This document shows positions 40,242 through 49,824 of a DNA stretch of 64,000 bases, one piece after another (within the stretch, counting starts at the first letter, position 1; each line of letters starts with the position of its first letter). Below the pieces are notes generated by a model. It was not told the DNA's origin. It did no database searches and was given only the letters and a program-made list of their open reading frames with translations. Made by a program: the position numbers and the translations under genes. The DNA comes from Elusimicrobiota bacterium (GTDB lineage: Bacteria; Elusimicrobiota; Elusimicrobia; UBA1565). The stretch lies in the NCBI GenBank assembly GCA_016196755.1, contig JACPXC010000001.1:170189-234188 (forward strand), read 5' to 3'.

Positions 40242-40889
40242 TCAGCCCTTGCGGGCCTTGGCCCAGCCTTCCCAATAGGTGCCGGGATAGAGGATCTCGA
40301 TGCGCTGGAAGGCTTCCTTGGCCTCGGGCTTGCCTTGGGCGGCCAGGCAGCGGGCCAGGACGGCATGGGTCATCGGGGCCAGGAAGTGGTCTTGGTGGGC
40401 GTCCAAGAAGCGCTGCGCCGAGGCCGAGGCCGCGGCGCAATCCCCCGCGCCCTCCTGGGACAGGGCCAGGCTGGAGATGGCCATCGGGATCGTGGCCGGG
40501 GTCCCCGGCTGGTCGAGCGCTCCCTGATAGGCCTGGGCGGCCTCTTTGAACTTGGCTTGCTGGAAGAACACGTCTCCGGCCAGGAGCCGGCCGTAGCCGG
40601 ACGCGGCGCTGGAGGGATGGGCCTCGGTCAGGGCCTTGACTTGGTTGAGGCTGGCGTCCGCCTGCCCGGACTGCGCATATAAGGTAGCCGCCGAGAGCTG
40701 CGACCAGGCTTCCTCGCGGGCGTTGGAGCGGCGCACGAAGAACGCGGTGATGATGAGCGCCGCGGCCGCCACGCCCAGACCGGTCCACAGCGACTGCTGA
40801 GGGTGGAACTTGACCCAGAGCGCGCCGCGCTCCAGGACGTCGGCCACCTCGTTGCGCCTGACCTCTTCCTTGACCCACTGCTTGCTCAT
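40242..40889 (-). CDS. YfgM-like TPR membrane protein
   Basis: The 215-residue protein has a cytoplasmic N-terminus (VKEEVRRNEVADVLERG) and one membrane segment (GLGVAAAALIITAFFV, about residues 37-52). A periplasmic TPR-like domain follows (AATLYAQSGQADASLNQVKAL, GDVFFQQAKFKEAAQAYQGAL, ARCLAAQGKPEAKEAFQRI). This is the architecture of YfgM, the ancillary SecYEG/periplasmic chaperone partner. Start ATG 40889 follows GAGGA. A related outer-membrane assembly role is possible. Confidence 0.75.
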   Translation of the reverse strand: MSKQWVKEEVRRNEVADVLERGALWVKFHPQQSLWTGLGVAAAALIITAFFVRRSNAREEAWSQLSAATLYAQSGQADASLNQVKALTEAHPSSAASGYGRLLAGDVFFQQAKFKEAAQAYQGALDQPGTPATIPMAISSLALSQEGAGDCAAASASAQRFLDAHQDHFLAPMTHAVLARCLAAQGKPEAKEAFQRIEILYPGTYWEGWAKARKG

Positions 40890-40916
40890 AGGTTCCTCGC
40901 CAGTTCCATCAATACT

Positions 40917-40988
40917 TGCCCCCGGAGGGAATCGAACCCCCATCTAACCCTTAGGAGAGGCTTGCTCTATCCATTGAGCTACGGAGGC
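40917..40988 (-). tRNA. tRNA-Arg(CCT)
   Basis: A full cloverleaf is readable on the minus strand: acceptor GCCTCCG/CGGGGGC, D-arm GCTC...GAGC, anticodon loop CTCCTAA (anticodon CCT), T-arm GGGGG-TTCGATT-CCCTC, discriminator A. CCA is not encoded. A second tRNA-Arg(CCT) lies at 49544-49615. Confidence 0.95.
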
Positions 40989-41163
40989 AATAATATCGTT
41001 ATTCTACAAACATCGGGGTCTTTAGGACACAATCGGTCTCTTGGTCAGAATCCCGAAAGGAGAATTTAAACGCATCTGTTCGGGCCGAGAGCGAACGTAA
41101 CCTTTTAACGCGTAGGCTATTCCGAGATTATGCAGCCCTCGAATTTCCGTCATTGATTGCCGC

Positions 41164-42735
41164 TCATGCGTGCCCCGATATCTTCCAGTGCCCGCCCTTG
41201 TCAGGCCCTATTCTCTGAATCCGACCCCCCTTCTTCAAATTTGAGAGATGTTTCTTCACGGCGCGGGAACTTATCCGAAGTTTCGCTGCCAGCTCATCGA
41301 TCGTTATCTCAGGACTTTGAGCGATGAATTCGACGATTTTCTGGGAACTTTTCTGGGAACCACCGTTTTGGCGGGCGGTTGCCTTTGCGAACTCCGGAGA
41401 CCGGAAAAAGATGGTCCGAAAGAAGCCATCGGTCTCGAACTCTGGAGCCTTCAAACCGGCAGCGGCCAGGACCTCCTTCATACGCTGAATACCCGTGCCG
41501 GCACGCTCGACCTTATGGAGACGGGAGAATAAGTCCGCGATCAATTCGTTTCTTCGAACCGAGACGGTACCGAAGGACTTGCGGGGAAGCCCGTTCGGCA
41601 GGCCGCCGGGATTGGTGATCTCGACGCGGTCGTCGAAAATATCCACGCTGACCTGCGTTCCGGTGATCGAGTAGTCGCGATGCATGAGCGCGTTGACAAC
41701 GGCCTCTCGCAGGGCCGCCAAAGGGATCTCGTAGATGTCCTCGCGGTCGAGACCCTTGATCTCGCTCCTTACGTTGAGATGCTTCTCGATGAAGTTGATC
41801 GCCTCTTTGAACTGCGTGAGCAGGTCGTCGCGCACGTCGCGCCTATCGAATATATGGACCCGCTCCGTCCCCTTGAAGGCGATGAGGGACATCTGCGCTT
41901 GTGGAATGAAGCGCCGCATCTGCCAGGCGTTGGCAAAAACTGGCAGGTCGTCCCGGCGAGCCAGGCTCTGGATCGTGGCCAGGTCCACAACGCCGCTCTG
42001 ACGGTCCCGGCCTCCCCCCACCTGCCCAATCTGGCGTGAAACCAAGCCCAATAGGGCCATGATCTGTTTGCGCCACTGCTCTAGGAGCGGCTTGCGGTCA
42101 CCCAGGACCAAGGTCGGCACGCCGCGCTGGGCCGCGGCGAAGCAGCCCATCACGGTCTTTCCCGCTCCCGGAGGCGCGACGAGCATTCCCATGTCGTGCG
42201 CCAGGACGCTCTTCATCGCCACGTCTTGCTCCGGGCTCAGCGTCCCCCGAAACTGAAGCGAGATCTTTTCGGGGACAATCCGGCGGTCAACGCTGATCAG
42301 GTCGCTCCCTGCTTCCCGCGCGAGGGCTTGAACGTCCTCTATCGTCCCGCGCGGCAGGTGGATGTGGCTGAAGTCTTCTCGGAAACATTTGATGAACCGC
42401 GGCGTCTGATGGTTTGAAAACCGCCGACTTTCGTTCTTATAGAACTGCGGATTGTGCAGCGCCGCCGGATGCTTGATCTGCGAGAGCATCCAAGGCGGGA
42501 TGCCGGACTTCTCCAGGCTGAAGGAAGCCCCCAACTCGCAGCGGATATGCTTTGGAGCAGGATGACGGAGGCGGACCGCCGTGGGCGCCTGAGCGGCCGT
42601 TTTGAGCCGGTGGCCCCCACCGTTACCGGCGGCAGGACTTCCAGCAAACCTTCGAGCTGCGGCGGAGAAAGTCTGCGCACGCCGCTCAGAAACGCCCACT
42701 GATCCGGCCAAGACTTCAACTCCGTCGTAGAGGCG
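41164..42735 (-). pseudogene. Chimera: helicase N-terminal part fused to AlbA_2/ATP-binding regulator C-terminal part
   Basis: The frame is continuous but joins unrelated parts. The upstream half (PPWMLSQIKHPAALHNPQFY, FRGTLSPEQ, Walker A APPGAGKTVMG, VVDLATIQSLARRDDL) is the helicase that follows the primase in TOTE-like genes. Then motif II and everything later are missing. From RFIPQAQMSLIAFKGTERV on, it is the C-terminal part of an AlbA_2/Schlafen-like regulator (EALVNA-type ALREAVVNALMHRDYSI, EITNPGGLP) with a winged helix (ELAAKLRISSRAVKKHL). An in-frame deletion probably created it. Whether it is expressed is unknown. Confidence 0.65.
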
Positions 42736-42736
42736 T

Positions 42737-43516
42737 CTACGAACTCCGAATTGCCCAGCGCCCGGCACTTCTTCTGAAGCGGCGCGGCAATGGGTTCCCG
42801 AAACCGCCCTTTGGCATGAAATCCTGGTTCGGGAAAAATCGGTCGTAGCTGCCCAGGTCCATGTCGCCCCGGGCGTCCATCGTTTGGCGCAGGAGACGCA
42901 TACCTAGCTGGCGCGCCTGCACCGCGGAGACGGGCGCCGAGAAGAAAATCCAGACGTGCCCGCCGTTGCCCGAACGGGACCGTTCCAGGTAAGCGGGAGT
43001 TCCATAGCGGCCGCAGACTTCAAGGAACGCCAACGCGTCTAGCTGCCACCCGTCCTTGTCGAAGTCGCAGGCGAGGAACCAGCAGGAGCTGTCCTTGACC
43101 AGCGGGAAGATTCCGATGGTCTTCTCGCCCGCCAGGTGATCGCGGACGACCGGGTCGGTCAGCGGCAGGTACGTGCGCGGTTGGCCCTTGCGCAGGCTCC
43201 AAGGGTCCTCGCAGGCGGGGGCATAGCCTTTCTTCCCGCTCCGCTCGTTGACCCAGCGCACGGCGTACACGTCCTCCCTGCCGCGGAAAAGGGACCGGAA
43301 CAGCGCGATCTTGTCCTGCACCGCGGACGCCTTGTCGAGCACCGGCAGGGCCTGGTCTTCCAGCGGCAGCTCCGCCGCCGCCTCCCCAGACGGAGCAGGC
43401 GCTTCGGCCCCGGCAAGCCCGAGTTGCCGACGCAGCTCGGCGTTTTCTCGCCGGAGGCGGTCCAGCTCGGGCAGATTCGGAGCCATCCCCTCCTCGCTGA
43501 GCGTCTGTTCGCTCAT
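42737..43516 (-). pseudogene. TOTE-like archaeo-eukaryotic primase, frameshifted
   Basis: The first 240 residues are a good AEP-type primase domain of the kind found in TOTE conflict systems: DVYAVRWVNERSGKKGYAPAC, FLACDFDKDGW (catalytic Asp pair), LERSRSGNGGHVWIFF and MDLGSYDRFFPNQD. After GGFGN the frame breaks near 42798. One inserted base would restore IAAPLQKKCRALGNSEFVD...WPDQWAFL. A second shift near 42610 separates this from the helicase half. It starts at ATG 43516, 12 bases after the SNF2 gene. The system is probably inactive. Confidence 0.65.
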
Positions 43517-43528
43517 CGTCCCCTTTTC

Positions 43529-46477
43529 TTAGCCGCCGGCCGCGATCTTGGCCAACGCCGCGGCTAACGGCGCCAAGCCCTTGAGCAACTCCAGCGTCTG
43601 CTTGGGCAGGGTCAGGTGGACGCCGTCCTGGTCCTGGGTCATGCGGATGTTCATCCCCGGACCGAGGTTGAACTCCATGCCGGGAGCGCCGGATGGGTTC
43701 TCGGCCGCCGCGGCGACCCGGTCGCCGGCGGTCTCCCGCTCTTGCGCAGTGATTTCCTCCTCTGGCTGGGCGACGACCGCTCCCGGCTCTTCGGCCGCGT
43801 CCGCCGAGACGCTCTCCGGCACGATCCTCCTCATCTTTTCAACGAAGGAGGCCGCCTGGTCCGAGGTGAACCGGACCTCCTTAGCATCCTCGCTGAAGAC
43901 TCCCGAGAAGAGCGCCTTCTTCTGTGCCACCAAAGCGAAGATGCCCTGCTCCACGCATTCCGAGGATATGAAGTGGATGGCCTGGACCGATTTCTTCTGC
44001 CCCATGCGGTAGACCCTGCCGACGCGCTGCTCGAGGACCGCCGGGTTCCAGGGGACGTCCAGGTTCACGACGATGTTGGCTCCGTGCTGGAGGTTCAAGC
44101 CCACGCCGCCCGCGTCCGTGGAGAAGAAGACGCGCGTGGAGGGATCTTCGAGGAATCGCTGGACCTCTTCCGCGCGCTTCTTCATCGGCAGCGATCCGCA
44201 GAATACGACCGAGCGCGCCCCCGCGCTCTCTAGAATATCCCGGATGGTGAGCTCGGCCAGCCGCAGCATCCGCTCCCATTGGCTGAAGACGACGACCTTC
44301 TGGGTCGGGTCCTCCAAGAGCTCGGACATCACCTTGTGGAACTCCTCTAGCTTGGGCGAGCCGATCTTCTTTTTCAAGGCAGGGGTGATGCGCCTGGCAG
44401 TCAAGACCTCTGATTCGATCGCTTTCCAGTCGTACTGGCCGTACGCGTTGCAGACGATGCGCATCGTGGTGAGGAGCATCATCATCAACTGGATGTCCTC
44501 GCGCGTCAGGCGCTTGAATCTCTTCCACTTGTTGATCAGGCGGCTGAGGCGAGCGCCGAGTTCCTGGTGCACCTGCGCCTGCTCGGGCGTGATCGGGGTC
44601 CAATAGTGGTTGTCGGTGCGCTTGGGGAGCTGGGAAAGGACCTCCGCGCGGGTGCGCCGGATCAGGAACTTGGACATCCGCCGGCGCAGGTGGTCTAAGC
44701 GGGTGTAGCCGACGATCCGCTCCTCCGGGTCGAGCACCGCGTAGGTGGGGACGAGCTTCCAGGGGGCCCCCAGGGCCCGCGGGTCCAGGAACTCGGAGAT
44801 CGACAGAAGCTCCGGCAGGCGGTTCTCGAGCGGGGTGCCGGTCAGCACCAGGCGGACCGGGCTCTTAAGCCTCTTGATCGTTTGGGCGGTCTTCGTCTCC
44901 CAGTTCTTGATCCGCTGCGCCTCGTCGAGGATGACCATATCCGGCGCCAAGGCGAGGATTTGGTCCAAGTCCCGATAGAGGAGCTCGTAATTGATCAGAG
45001 TGAAGAACGCGCGGCCCGTCCTGTACTGCTCGTCCCTGGCCTTGGCGCTTCCCGCCACGATAGCGACGGTGGCGTCCGATAGCCTCTCGATCTCCTGCTT
45101 CCATTGGAACTTGAGGGAACTCGGGGTCACGACCAGGACGCGCCGCGCCTGGCCCAGTTCCTTGAGGAGCAAGGCGGCGCCAATCGCCTGCACGGTCTTC
45201 CCGAGGCCCATGTCATCGGCGATGAACGCGCGCCTTTTCTTGGCCGCGAACAGGATGCCCTCGGCTTGATAGGGATGCAGCCGGACCCTCATGCGGCCGA
45301 TGGAATCGGACCAGGCGCGGCTACTGGCCGGGTCCTTGGCCAGCGCGGCTAGGCGCTGCTCCCAGCGGCTTTGGTCATCTTCCTGCCGCAAGGCTTCCTC
45401 GATCTGAGGGTCGACGTCGAGCGCGACGCCGCCATGGGAGCGCAGGCGCTCAAGAACCCGCGCCACGCGGGCTCTCGGCGCGCCGCGGTCTTTGTGACGT
45501 CCGGCCGCGGTCGGCGAAGCATCGCGCAGCCAGCCCTGGGAATCGATCTGTTCGTAGATCCACCCCGGCGCCGTGGGGCGCGCCGCGGCGGGGATATGGA
45601 TGCGGACATGCTCCGCGGTCGAAAAGGTCTTGTCATGCGAGTCGCGCGGGCCCAGATACGCATGGAGGCGGCGTGTCGTGCGAGCGGCCAGGTCGAGTTC
45701 CTTGGCCCGCGGTCTAGCGCTGAGATAGTGCCGGACTCGCTCGATATGTTTGCAGGTCCCCAGCTCATTGGTCTTGAAATCGAGGCACTGGCAGGTCGCG
45801 TGCTCCCACTGAGCGTCCCGGACGGCCACGCGGTAGTCGGTGCCGCCTCGGTTGAAGTTCCCGGACCCGACCGTGTACGTCCCCAGCGGTCCACGGTGCG
45901 GCTTGTCTACGATCTTGAGCCCCTGCTCCAGCGCGCTCGCGCGCCGCAGTCCGCGCTCTATGTCCGCCAAATCCCGCAGGTATTTCTCCCGTTCCTGCGC
46001 GTCCATCGTTCCGGCCTCGCTCGCAGGAAGGGAGCGGGCCAGCGCCGGCTCCGAACCGGTCTCGCTCTGCTGCCACGCCAGAAGTACGGCGACGGCGTGT
46101 TTGCACAGGGGTTCCCAATTGAAAGGGCAGGCGCACTTCGACTTAGGCATGCCTAGAGGATCGAGGCGGACCTCGACGTCGTATGGTTCGTCGAGAGTTC
46201 CTTCGACCCGGGCAACGATCCGCTTGTTCTCGTAAGACTCCAGCGAGAGGACCCGTCCCTTGCGGTAGCAATCCACCCCGCGCGCGAGGGTGCGGGCGGA
46301 GGCCCAGGAATGGAGATTGCGGTCTACGACAAAGGCGTCCGGTTCCTGAAGCGGCCTATCCGCGGTTTCCAATACGATGACGCCGTTGCGCTGCGCCGGG
46401 CGGCGGGCGGAAAGCATGGGGCGGCCGTCTTGAGGCTTGCGGCCCTGGGGCTTGCGGGTCAACAGTGCTTGCGTCAT
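43529..46477 (-). CDS. SWIM-domain SNF2 family helicase
   Basis: The 982-residue protein starts at ATG 46477 behind AAGGAGG. A SWIM zinc finger (KCACPFNWEPLCKHAVAVLLAW, about 105-127) and a second Cys/His cluster (CQCLDFKTNELGTCKHIERV) precede the SNF2 core. The core shows motif I DDMGLGKTVQAI, motif II LDEAQRIKN (DEAQ), III VLTGTPLENR, V TDAGGVGLNLQHG and VI QRVGRVYRMGQKKSV. SNF2/Rad54-like proteins translocate on dsDNA. It lies directly upstream of the primase remnant and may have formed one defence-like unit with it. The protein itself appears intact. Confidence 0.9.
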   Translation of the reverse strand: MTQALLTRKPQGRKPQDGRPMLSARRPAQRNGVIVLETADRPLQEPDAFVVDRNLHSWASARTLARGVDCYRKGRVLSLESYENKRIVARVEGTLDEPYDVEVRLDPLGMPKSKCACPFNWEPLCKHAVAVLLAWQQSETGSEPALARSLPASEAGTMDAQEREKYLRDLADIERGLRRASALEQGLKIVDKPHRGPLGTYTVGSGNFNRGGTDYRVAVRDAQWEHATCQCLDFKTNELGTCKHIERVRHYLSARPRAKELDLAARTTRRLHAYLGPRDSHDKTFSTAEHVRIHIPAAARPTAPGWIYEQIDSQGWLRDASPTAAGRHKDRGAPRARVARVLERLRSHGGVALDVDPQIEEALRQEDDQSRWEQRLAALAKDPASSRAWSDSIGRMRVRLHPYQAEGILFAAKKRRAFIADDMGLGKTVQAIGAALLLKELGQARRVLVVTPSSLKFQWKQEIERLSDATVAIVAGSAKARDEQYRTGRAFFTLINYELLYRDLDQILALAPDMVILDEAQRIKNWETKTAQTIKRLKSPVRLVLTGTPLENRLPELLSISEFLDPRALGAPWKLVPTYAVLDPEERIVGYTRLDHLRRRMSKFLIRRTRAEVLSQLPKRTDNHYWTPITPEQAQVHQELGARLSRLINKWKRFKRLTREDIQLMMMLLTTMRIVCNAYGQYDWKAIESEVLTARRITPALKKKIGSPKLEEFHKVMSELLEDPTQKVVVFSQWERMLRLAELTIRDILESAGARSVVFCGSLPMKKRAEEVQRFLEDPSTRVFFSTDAGGVGLNLQHGANIVVNLDVPWNPAVLEQRVGRVYRMGQKKSVQAIHFISSECVEQGIFALVAQKKALFSGVFSEDAKEVRFTSDQAASFVEKMRRIVPESVSADAAEEPGAVVAQPEEEITAQERETAGDRVAAAAENPSGAPGMEFNLGPGMNIRMTQDQDGVHLTLPKQTLELLKGLAPLAAALAKIAAGG

Positions 46478-46924
46478 GGGATGCCTCCTTAGCTTCGTTA
46501 GCCGGCGATGCCATTGCAATCGGCCGTTCCTGTCGAGGGGGATTCGCTGCGCAGCGCGCCAATGAAACATCGGGCGTAAGCGGCCTCTACATCAGGATTG
46601 CCGGTCTTCGAGAACCGGAGCCTCGTCTTCGGACCTTTGCCCCACTTCATGTAGGCGGTAGAGGAGGGGCGCAAGTTGAGGTCGTGGGCATGCAGCCGCA
46701 AGATCCTGAGAATCCTGTTGGCCTTAGACAGGTTGCCATGGATCACTCGTTCGAGGTAGGGGACCCTTCCGAATCTCCAACCCTCGTAATCCTTTCGTGA
46801 AAGCCGTCCCATTTGGATCAGCACCTCGACCGGCGCGACGACTGGGGTGGTCCGCAGGATCTCGGCGACCGCACGCGTGATTTTTGGGAAGAGAGTGTCC
46901 GTCTGGTAGGTGGCGACTGTGGGT

Positions 46925-48459
46925 CATAGCTCCTAAGTTAATTTCGTCAACTTCTGACCGCCGCTAACATGAGCCAACGATTTCCAGCGTTTTCTCCCCT
47001 CGACGAAGTATCGCCGACGACGATTGGGGCCTCGTTCTCGTACGAGTATCGCCTGCAAGGTAGTCCGACCCAAGGGCAACTCCAACACGTTCGGCAACCG
47101 AAGCTGGACCCCGGGATTGAGTCGCTGAACCCCGAGCAGCGCCTGTTCGGCCCCGGCCAAGTTCGAGGACGCTTGCGCCAGCTTCGGGAAGAACTTGGCC
47201 GGCGAGATTTCTTCCGGCGTAATCCCATGTCGTTGGGCGATACGGCCCTGGGCGACCCGAAAGGCGTTGTAAACCATCGCCGTCGCGTAAAGCTGCATGG
47301 CGACGCCGTTGGGGTTGGCCGTGTAGAACTTGTGCAGGTTCAACGTCTCCTTCAGGTCGAAGAAAACGCGCTCGATCTTCCACCGGAACGGATAGAGGGA
47401 CAGCGCCTCCTCCGCCCTGAGCATCTCGGGATCGAGGACGTTCGTCAGCAAGTCCCGTTGCAGGTCCCCTTGCCGCAGCGAAATCAGGCGCAGCGTGATT
47501 TCGGGCGCGGTCTGGCCGGAACCCACGAGCACCAGCCACTCCTCCACAACCGTCCGGCCGCCGCACTGCTTGCGGCTGATCAGGTGCTGACGATCGAGCT
47601 TCAGAACCCCGTTGAGACGGAACAGCCCCCATTGTTTGCGCCGGCTGAGCTCCCAAAAGAACTGGATGCTCGCATAGAGGCGGTCTCCGACGATCAACGA
47701 GCCTTCGGGGAGGCTGCTCAAGAGCGGTATCGCGCGATGAAGTTCCGGCGCGGCGGCGTCGGGATCGAACAGCACTTGCCGCGTCATCCCATGAAACAGG
47801 TCGTAGATCACGCTCACACAACCAGGCAGGATTGCCGCCGCGTGATTGCGGACGATTTTGAGCTTGTGCGCGATCGGGTCCAGGCGCGAGCCGTCGACCA
47901 GGAAGATGGACGGGAAGCGTTTCCGCAGGCCGGAAATCGGACCGGCAAAGACCGGCTGCGCCTCTGCCATCAGGCGCTGGGTGAAGGCGTAGTAGAGGGC
48001 GTGGAAGAACTTCCAATGCAGCGTCTTGAAGCGCTGGAAGGCCGCGCTCGCGGTGGCCGTCACCTCCGGCAGCAGCCCGTTGCCGCCCTCGCGAGCCTGA
48101 TCCAAGGCCTGTCCCGTCGAACTCGGCGTCTGGAGCGCAACCGCGGTCCAGAATCGCCCGAGAGCGAAGAGGCTCCACTCCCGCTCGCGCTCCGTGGTCC
48201 GGACCGACTGGAAGATTTCCGCGCAAAGCGCCTCGGTGAGGTGCTTGTTGAGAAGAGCGACCGTTTCGAGGAGGTTGATTGGAGTGTTCGGTGCGGCCTC
48301 GACCTTCGACGGCAAAGAAACGACATGGGACATGATCGGCCCTTCCATGTCCCTCACCCCGCTCGGCGTCGGAGCCTCGGCGGAGGGAGCCTGCGGATTC
48401 AACCTCTTTTCCTTATATGGATGCATCATGCCCGTCGGGAAATTAACTTAGGAGCTATG
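46925..48459 (-). mobile_element. IS4-family insertion sequence, complete copy (1,535 bp)
   Basis: Terminal inverted repeats CATAGCTCCTAAGTTAATTT at 46925 and its complement ending at 48459. It is flanked by an 11-base direct repeat CGACTGTGGGT at 46914-46924 and 48460-48470. One transposase gene fills it. The 10-12-base duplication is typical of IS4-type elements. Confidence 0.95.
46933..48333 (-). CDS. IS4-family DDE transposase
   Basis: From ATG 48333 (behind GGAAGG) the protein has 466 residues. DDE residues are in FLVDGSRLD, GDRLYAS and the YPFRWKIERVFFDLKE segment, which fits the Y-(2)-R-(3)-E-(6)-K signature. The C-terminus ends SGGQKLTKLT at the inverted repeat. It appears intact and could act in trans on the deleted copy at 59834-61110. 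An upstream in-frame ATG (48429) is less likely, as the second copy starts at the equivalent MS. Confidence 0.92.
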   Translation of the reverse strand: MSHVVSLPSKVEAAPNTPINLLETVALLNKHLTEALCAEIFQSVRTTEREREWSLFALGRFWTAVALQTPSSTGQALDQAREGGNGLLPEVTATASAAFQRFKTLHWKFFHALYYAFTQRLMAEAQPVFAGPISGLRKRFPSIFLVDGSRLDPIAHKLKIVRNHAAAILPGCVSVIYDLFHGMTRQVLFDPDAAAPELHRAIPLLSSLPEGSLIVGDRLYASIQFFWELSRRKQWGLFRLNGVLKLDRQHLISRKQCGGRTVVEEWLVLVGSGQTAPEITLRLISLRQGDLQRDLLTNVLDPEMLRAEEALSLYPFRWKIERVFFDLKETLNLHKFYTANPNGVAMQLYATAMVYNAFRVAQGRIAQRHGITPEEISPAKFFPKLAQASSNLAGAEQALLGVQRLNPGVQLRLPNVLELPLGRTTLQAILVRERGPNRRRRYFVEGRKRWKSLAHVSGGQKLTKLT

Positions 48460-48587
48460 CGACTGTGGGTGATTTCACGACGGTAGTTCGAGCTTGTGCG
48501 GGATGATAACAATTTTCCGCACAGACGATCCCGTGCGATTTTGGGCCTCAGCCGCTGCCCCTTTAGGAACAACGACGCAAATGCCGT

Positions 48588-49348
48588 CTATACCAATGCG
48601 GTCAAAAACTTGTCCGCGCTGATGACTCGGACCCCGTCCTTGACGTAATCCTCCCCAGGCTCTCGTAGGACCTGATAGACCAAGGGCAGGTCCATTTTCT
48701 CTTTGAAATGAAGCAGGGGTCGTGAGGCGGTCTTGTCCGATAGCTTGGCCTCGACGCAGAACCAAGGCTTGCCGTCCACGGTCAGCAGGAAATCGACCTC
48801 TCGCCCTTCGACGTCCCTGAGGAATCGCAGCTCTCTGGGAAGCCGCCGAATTTAAGGAGGCGGTCGAGCGTGTCCCGAGTCTCACGGGTCGAATCCTGGA
48901 AACCAAGAGCGCGGCCGACATGAGCGTGCGGCACGCTCTTTGATACGACTTCGTGCAGGGACAGCGGATGCAGGCGATAATGATGGTACCGTCCCAGTAG
49001 GGAATCCCCCCCTTTCCGATAGACGTCCAGCCTTGAACTGCCCGTGACGATGATCCTGTATTGTCCCCGGTTCTTGTCGAAGAAGCCCTTGATGAACGTC
49101 TTCCAGTGCCGGTACTTGTGGATTTCATCGAAGATGATGAGCGCCTCGTCGGCGGCGAAGGTCCCCGCGAGAATCCGCTTCTTATCTTCCCGCGCGTCCC
49201 AGTTGAGGTATTTGACGTTCCCCTTGAAGCGACCCTGACCGAGCGTCTTGACCAGGGTAGTTTTGCCGACTTGACGGGGCCCTCCGAGAAAGACCATTTT
49301 CTCCGCAAGGTCGTCCAAAATCGGTTTTTCCAAATAACGGGACAGCAT
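48588..49348 (-). pseudogene. AAA ATPase / DUF4143 gene with internal deletion
   Basis: The N-terminal part from ATG 49348 is a normal AAA-family ATPase: FLGGPRQVGKTTLVKTL (Walker A), LIIFDEIHKYRHW (Walker B) and IVTGSSRLDVYRKGGDSLLGRY. After LLKFGGFPE, near 48840, the sequence changes frame and continues LRFLRDVEGREVDFLL, DGKPWFCVEAKLSD, which is the far C-terminal nuclease-like DUF4143 end. About 150 residues are missing between. The deletion and frameshift make it a pseudogene. These proteins are often linked to mobile or toxin-antitoxin-like units. Confidence 0.75.
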
Positions 49349-49543
49349 TCAGCCTCCAACAATTTCTACCATGGTATAAAATAATGGCAATAATATTCTA
49401 TACGGGGGCGCGGGGGGAAGTCGCCGCCTAGGTTGGGACGCGTTGGATTGTGCCTCGAAAAGCGCTGCGTTTCATTGCTTTTCTGACACGCGTATATTCA
49501 CACTTCGCTCTTCCAACGGCGCTACGCATCCTAATTGAAACCG

Positions 49544-49615
49544 TGCCCCGAGAGGGAATCGAACCCCCATCTGCGCCTTAGGACGGCGTAGCTTTATCCA
49601 TTAAGCTATCGGGGC
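49544..49615 (-). tRNA. tRNA-Arg(CCT)
   Basis: Cloverleaf on the minus strand: acceptor GCCCCGA/TCGGGGC, anticodon loop GTCCTAA (CCT), T-arm GGGGG-TTCGATT-CCCTC, discriminator A. GGGAATCGAACCCCCATCT (plus strand) is identical to the tRNA at 40917-40988. Having two genes for this minor arginine codon is unusual. The accessory block lies exactly between them. Confidence 0.95.
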
Positions 49616-49632
49616 GTAAAGTCCCCCGAGGC

Positions 49633-49773
49633 TTACCTCGGAAAGTTCTTGAGACCGGCCTCGAGCTTGCGCCGCGAGGGCTCAGGCGTCTTGGCGACCT
49701 CGTTCCAGAAGAGCTTGCGAAACTCGAAGTCTTCCTTCAGCGACTCGTGAAGGAACTTATCGAGTCCGCTCAT
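49633..49773 (-). CDS. 46-residue conserved-looking small protein
   Basis: ATG 49773 to TAA 49633 encodes a charged helical peptide (LDKFLHESLKEDFEFRKLFWNEV, then PSRRKLEAGLKNFPR). TGTTATACT about 26-34 bases upstream of the ATG is a good extended -10. Composition and clean start and stop suggest a real gene. Function unknown. Confidence 0.55.
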   Translation of the reverse strand: MSGLDKFLHESLKEDFEFRKLFWNEVAKTPEPSRRKLEAGLKNFPR

Positions 49774-49824
49774 CGTTCGCCGGGGCACGTAGCGAAGTAT
49801 AACACATATCCTATATCGCGTGCC

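Larger units (their letters stand above)
46498..48478 (-). pseudogene. Small conserved gene interrupted by IS element
   Basis: Removing the IS (46925-48459) and one 11-base target copy joins GTG 48478 to the downstream frame: MKSPTVATYQTDTLFPKITRAV..., then VVAPVEVLIQMGRLSRKDYEGWRFGRVPYLERVI, ending at 46498. The protein would have about 145 residues and resembles a widespread hypothetical family with an RWGKGP-like core (AYMKWGKGPKTRLRFSKTG). The insertion falls after the third codon. The GTG overlaps the stop of an upstream ORF fragment ending KIVIIPHKLELPS (48475), so it was second in a two-gene unit. Confidence 0.75.

Noticed and set aside
48475..49362. 295-residue ORF over the AAA/DUF4143 region
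   Set aside because: Most of it is in the wrong frame relative to the conserved ATPase motifs; only its last residues may belong to a real gene fragment.
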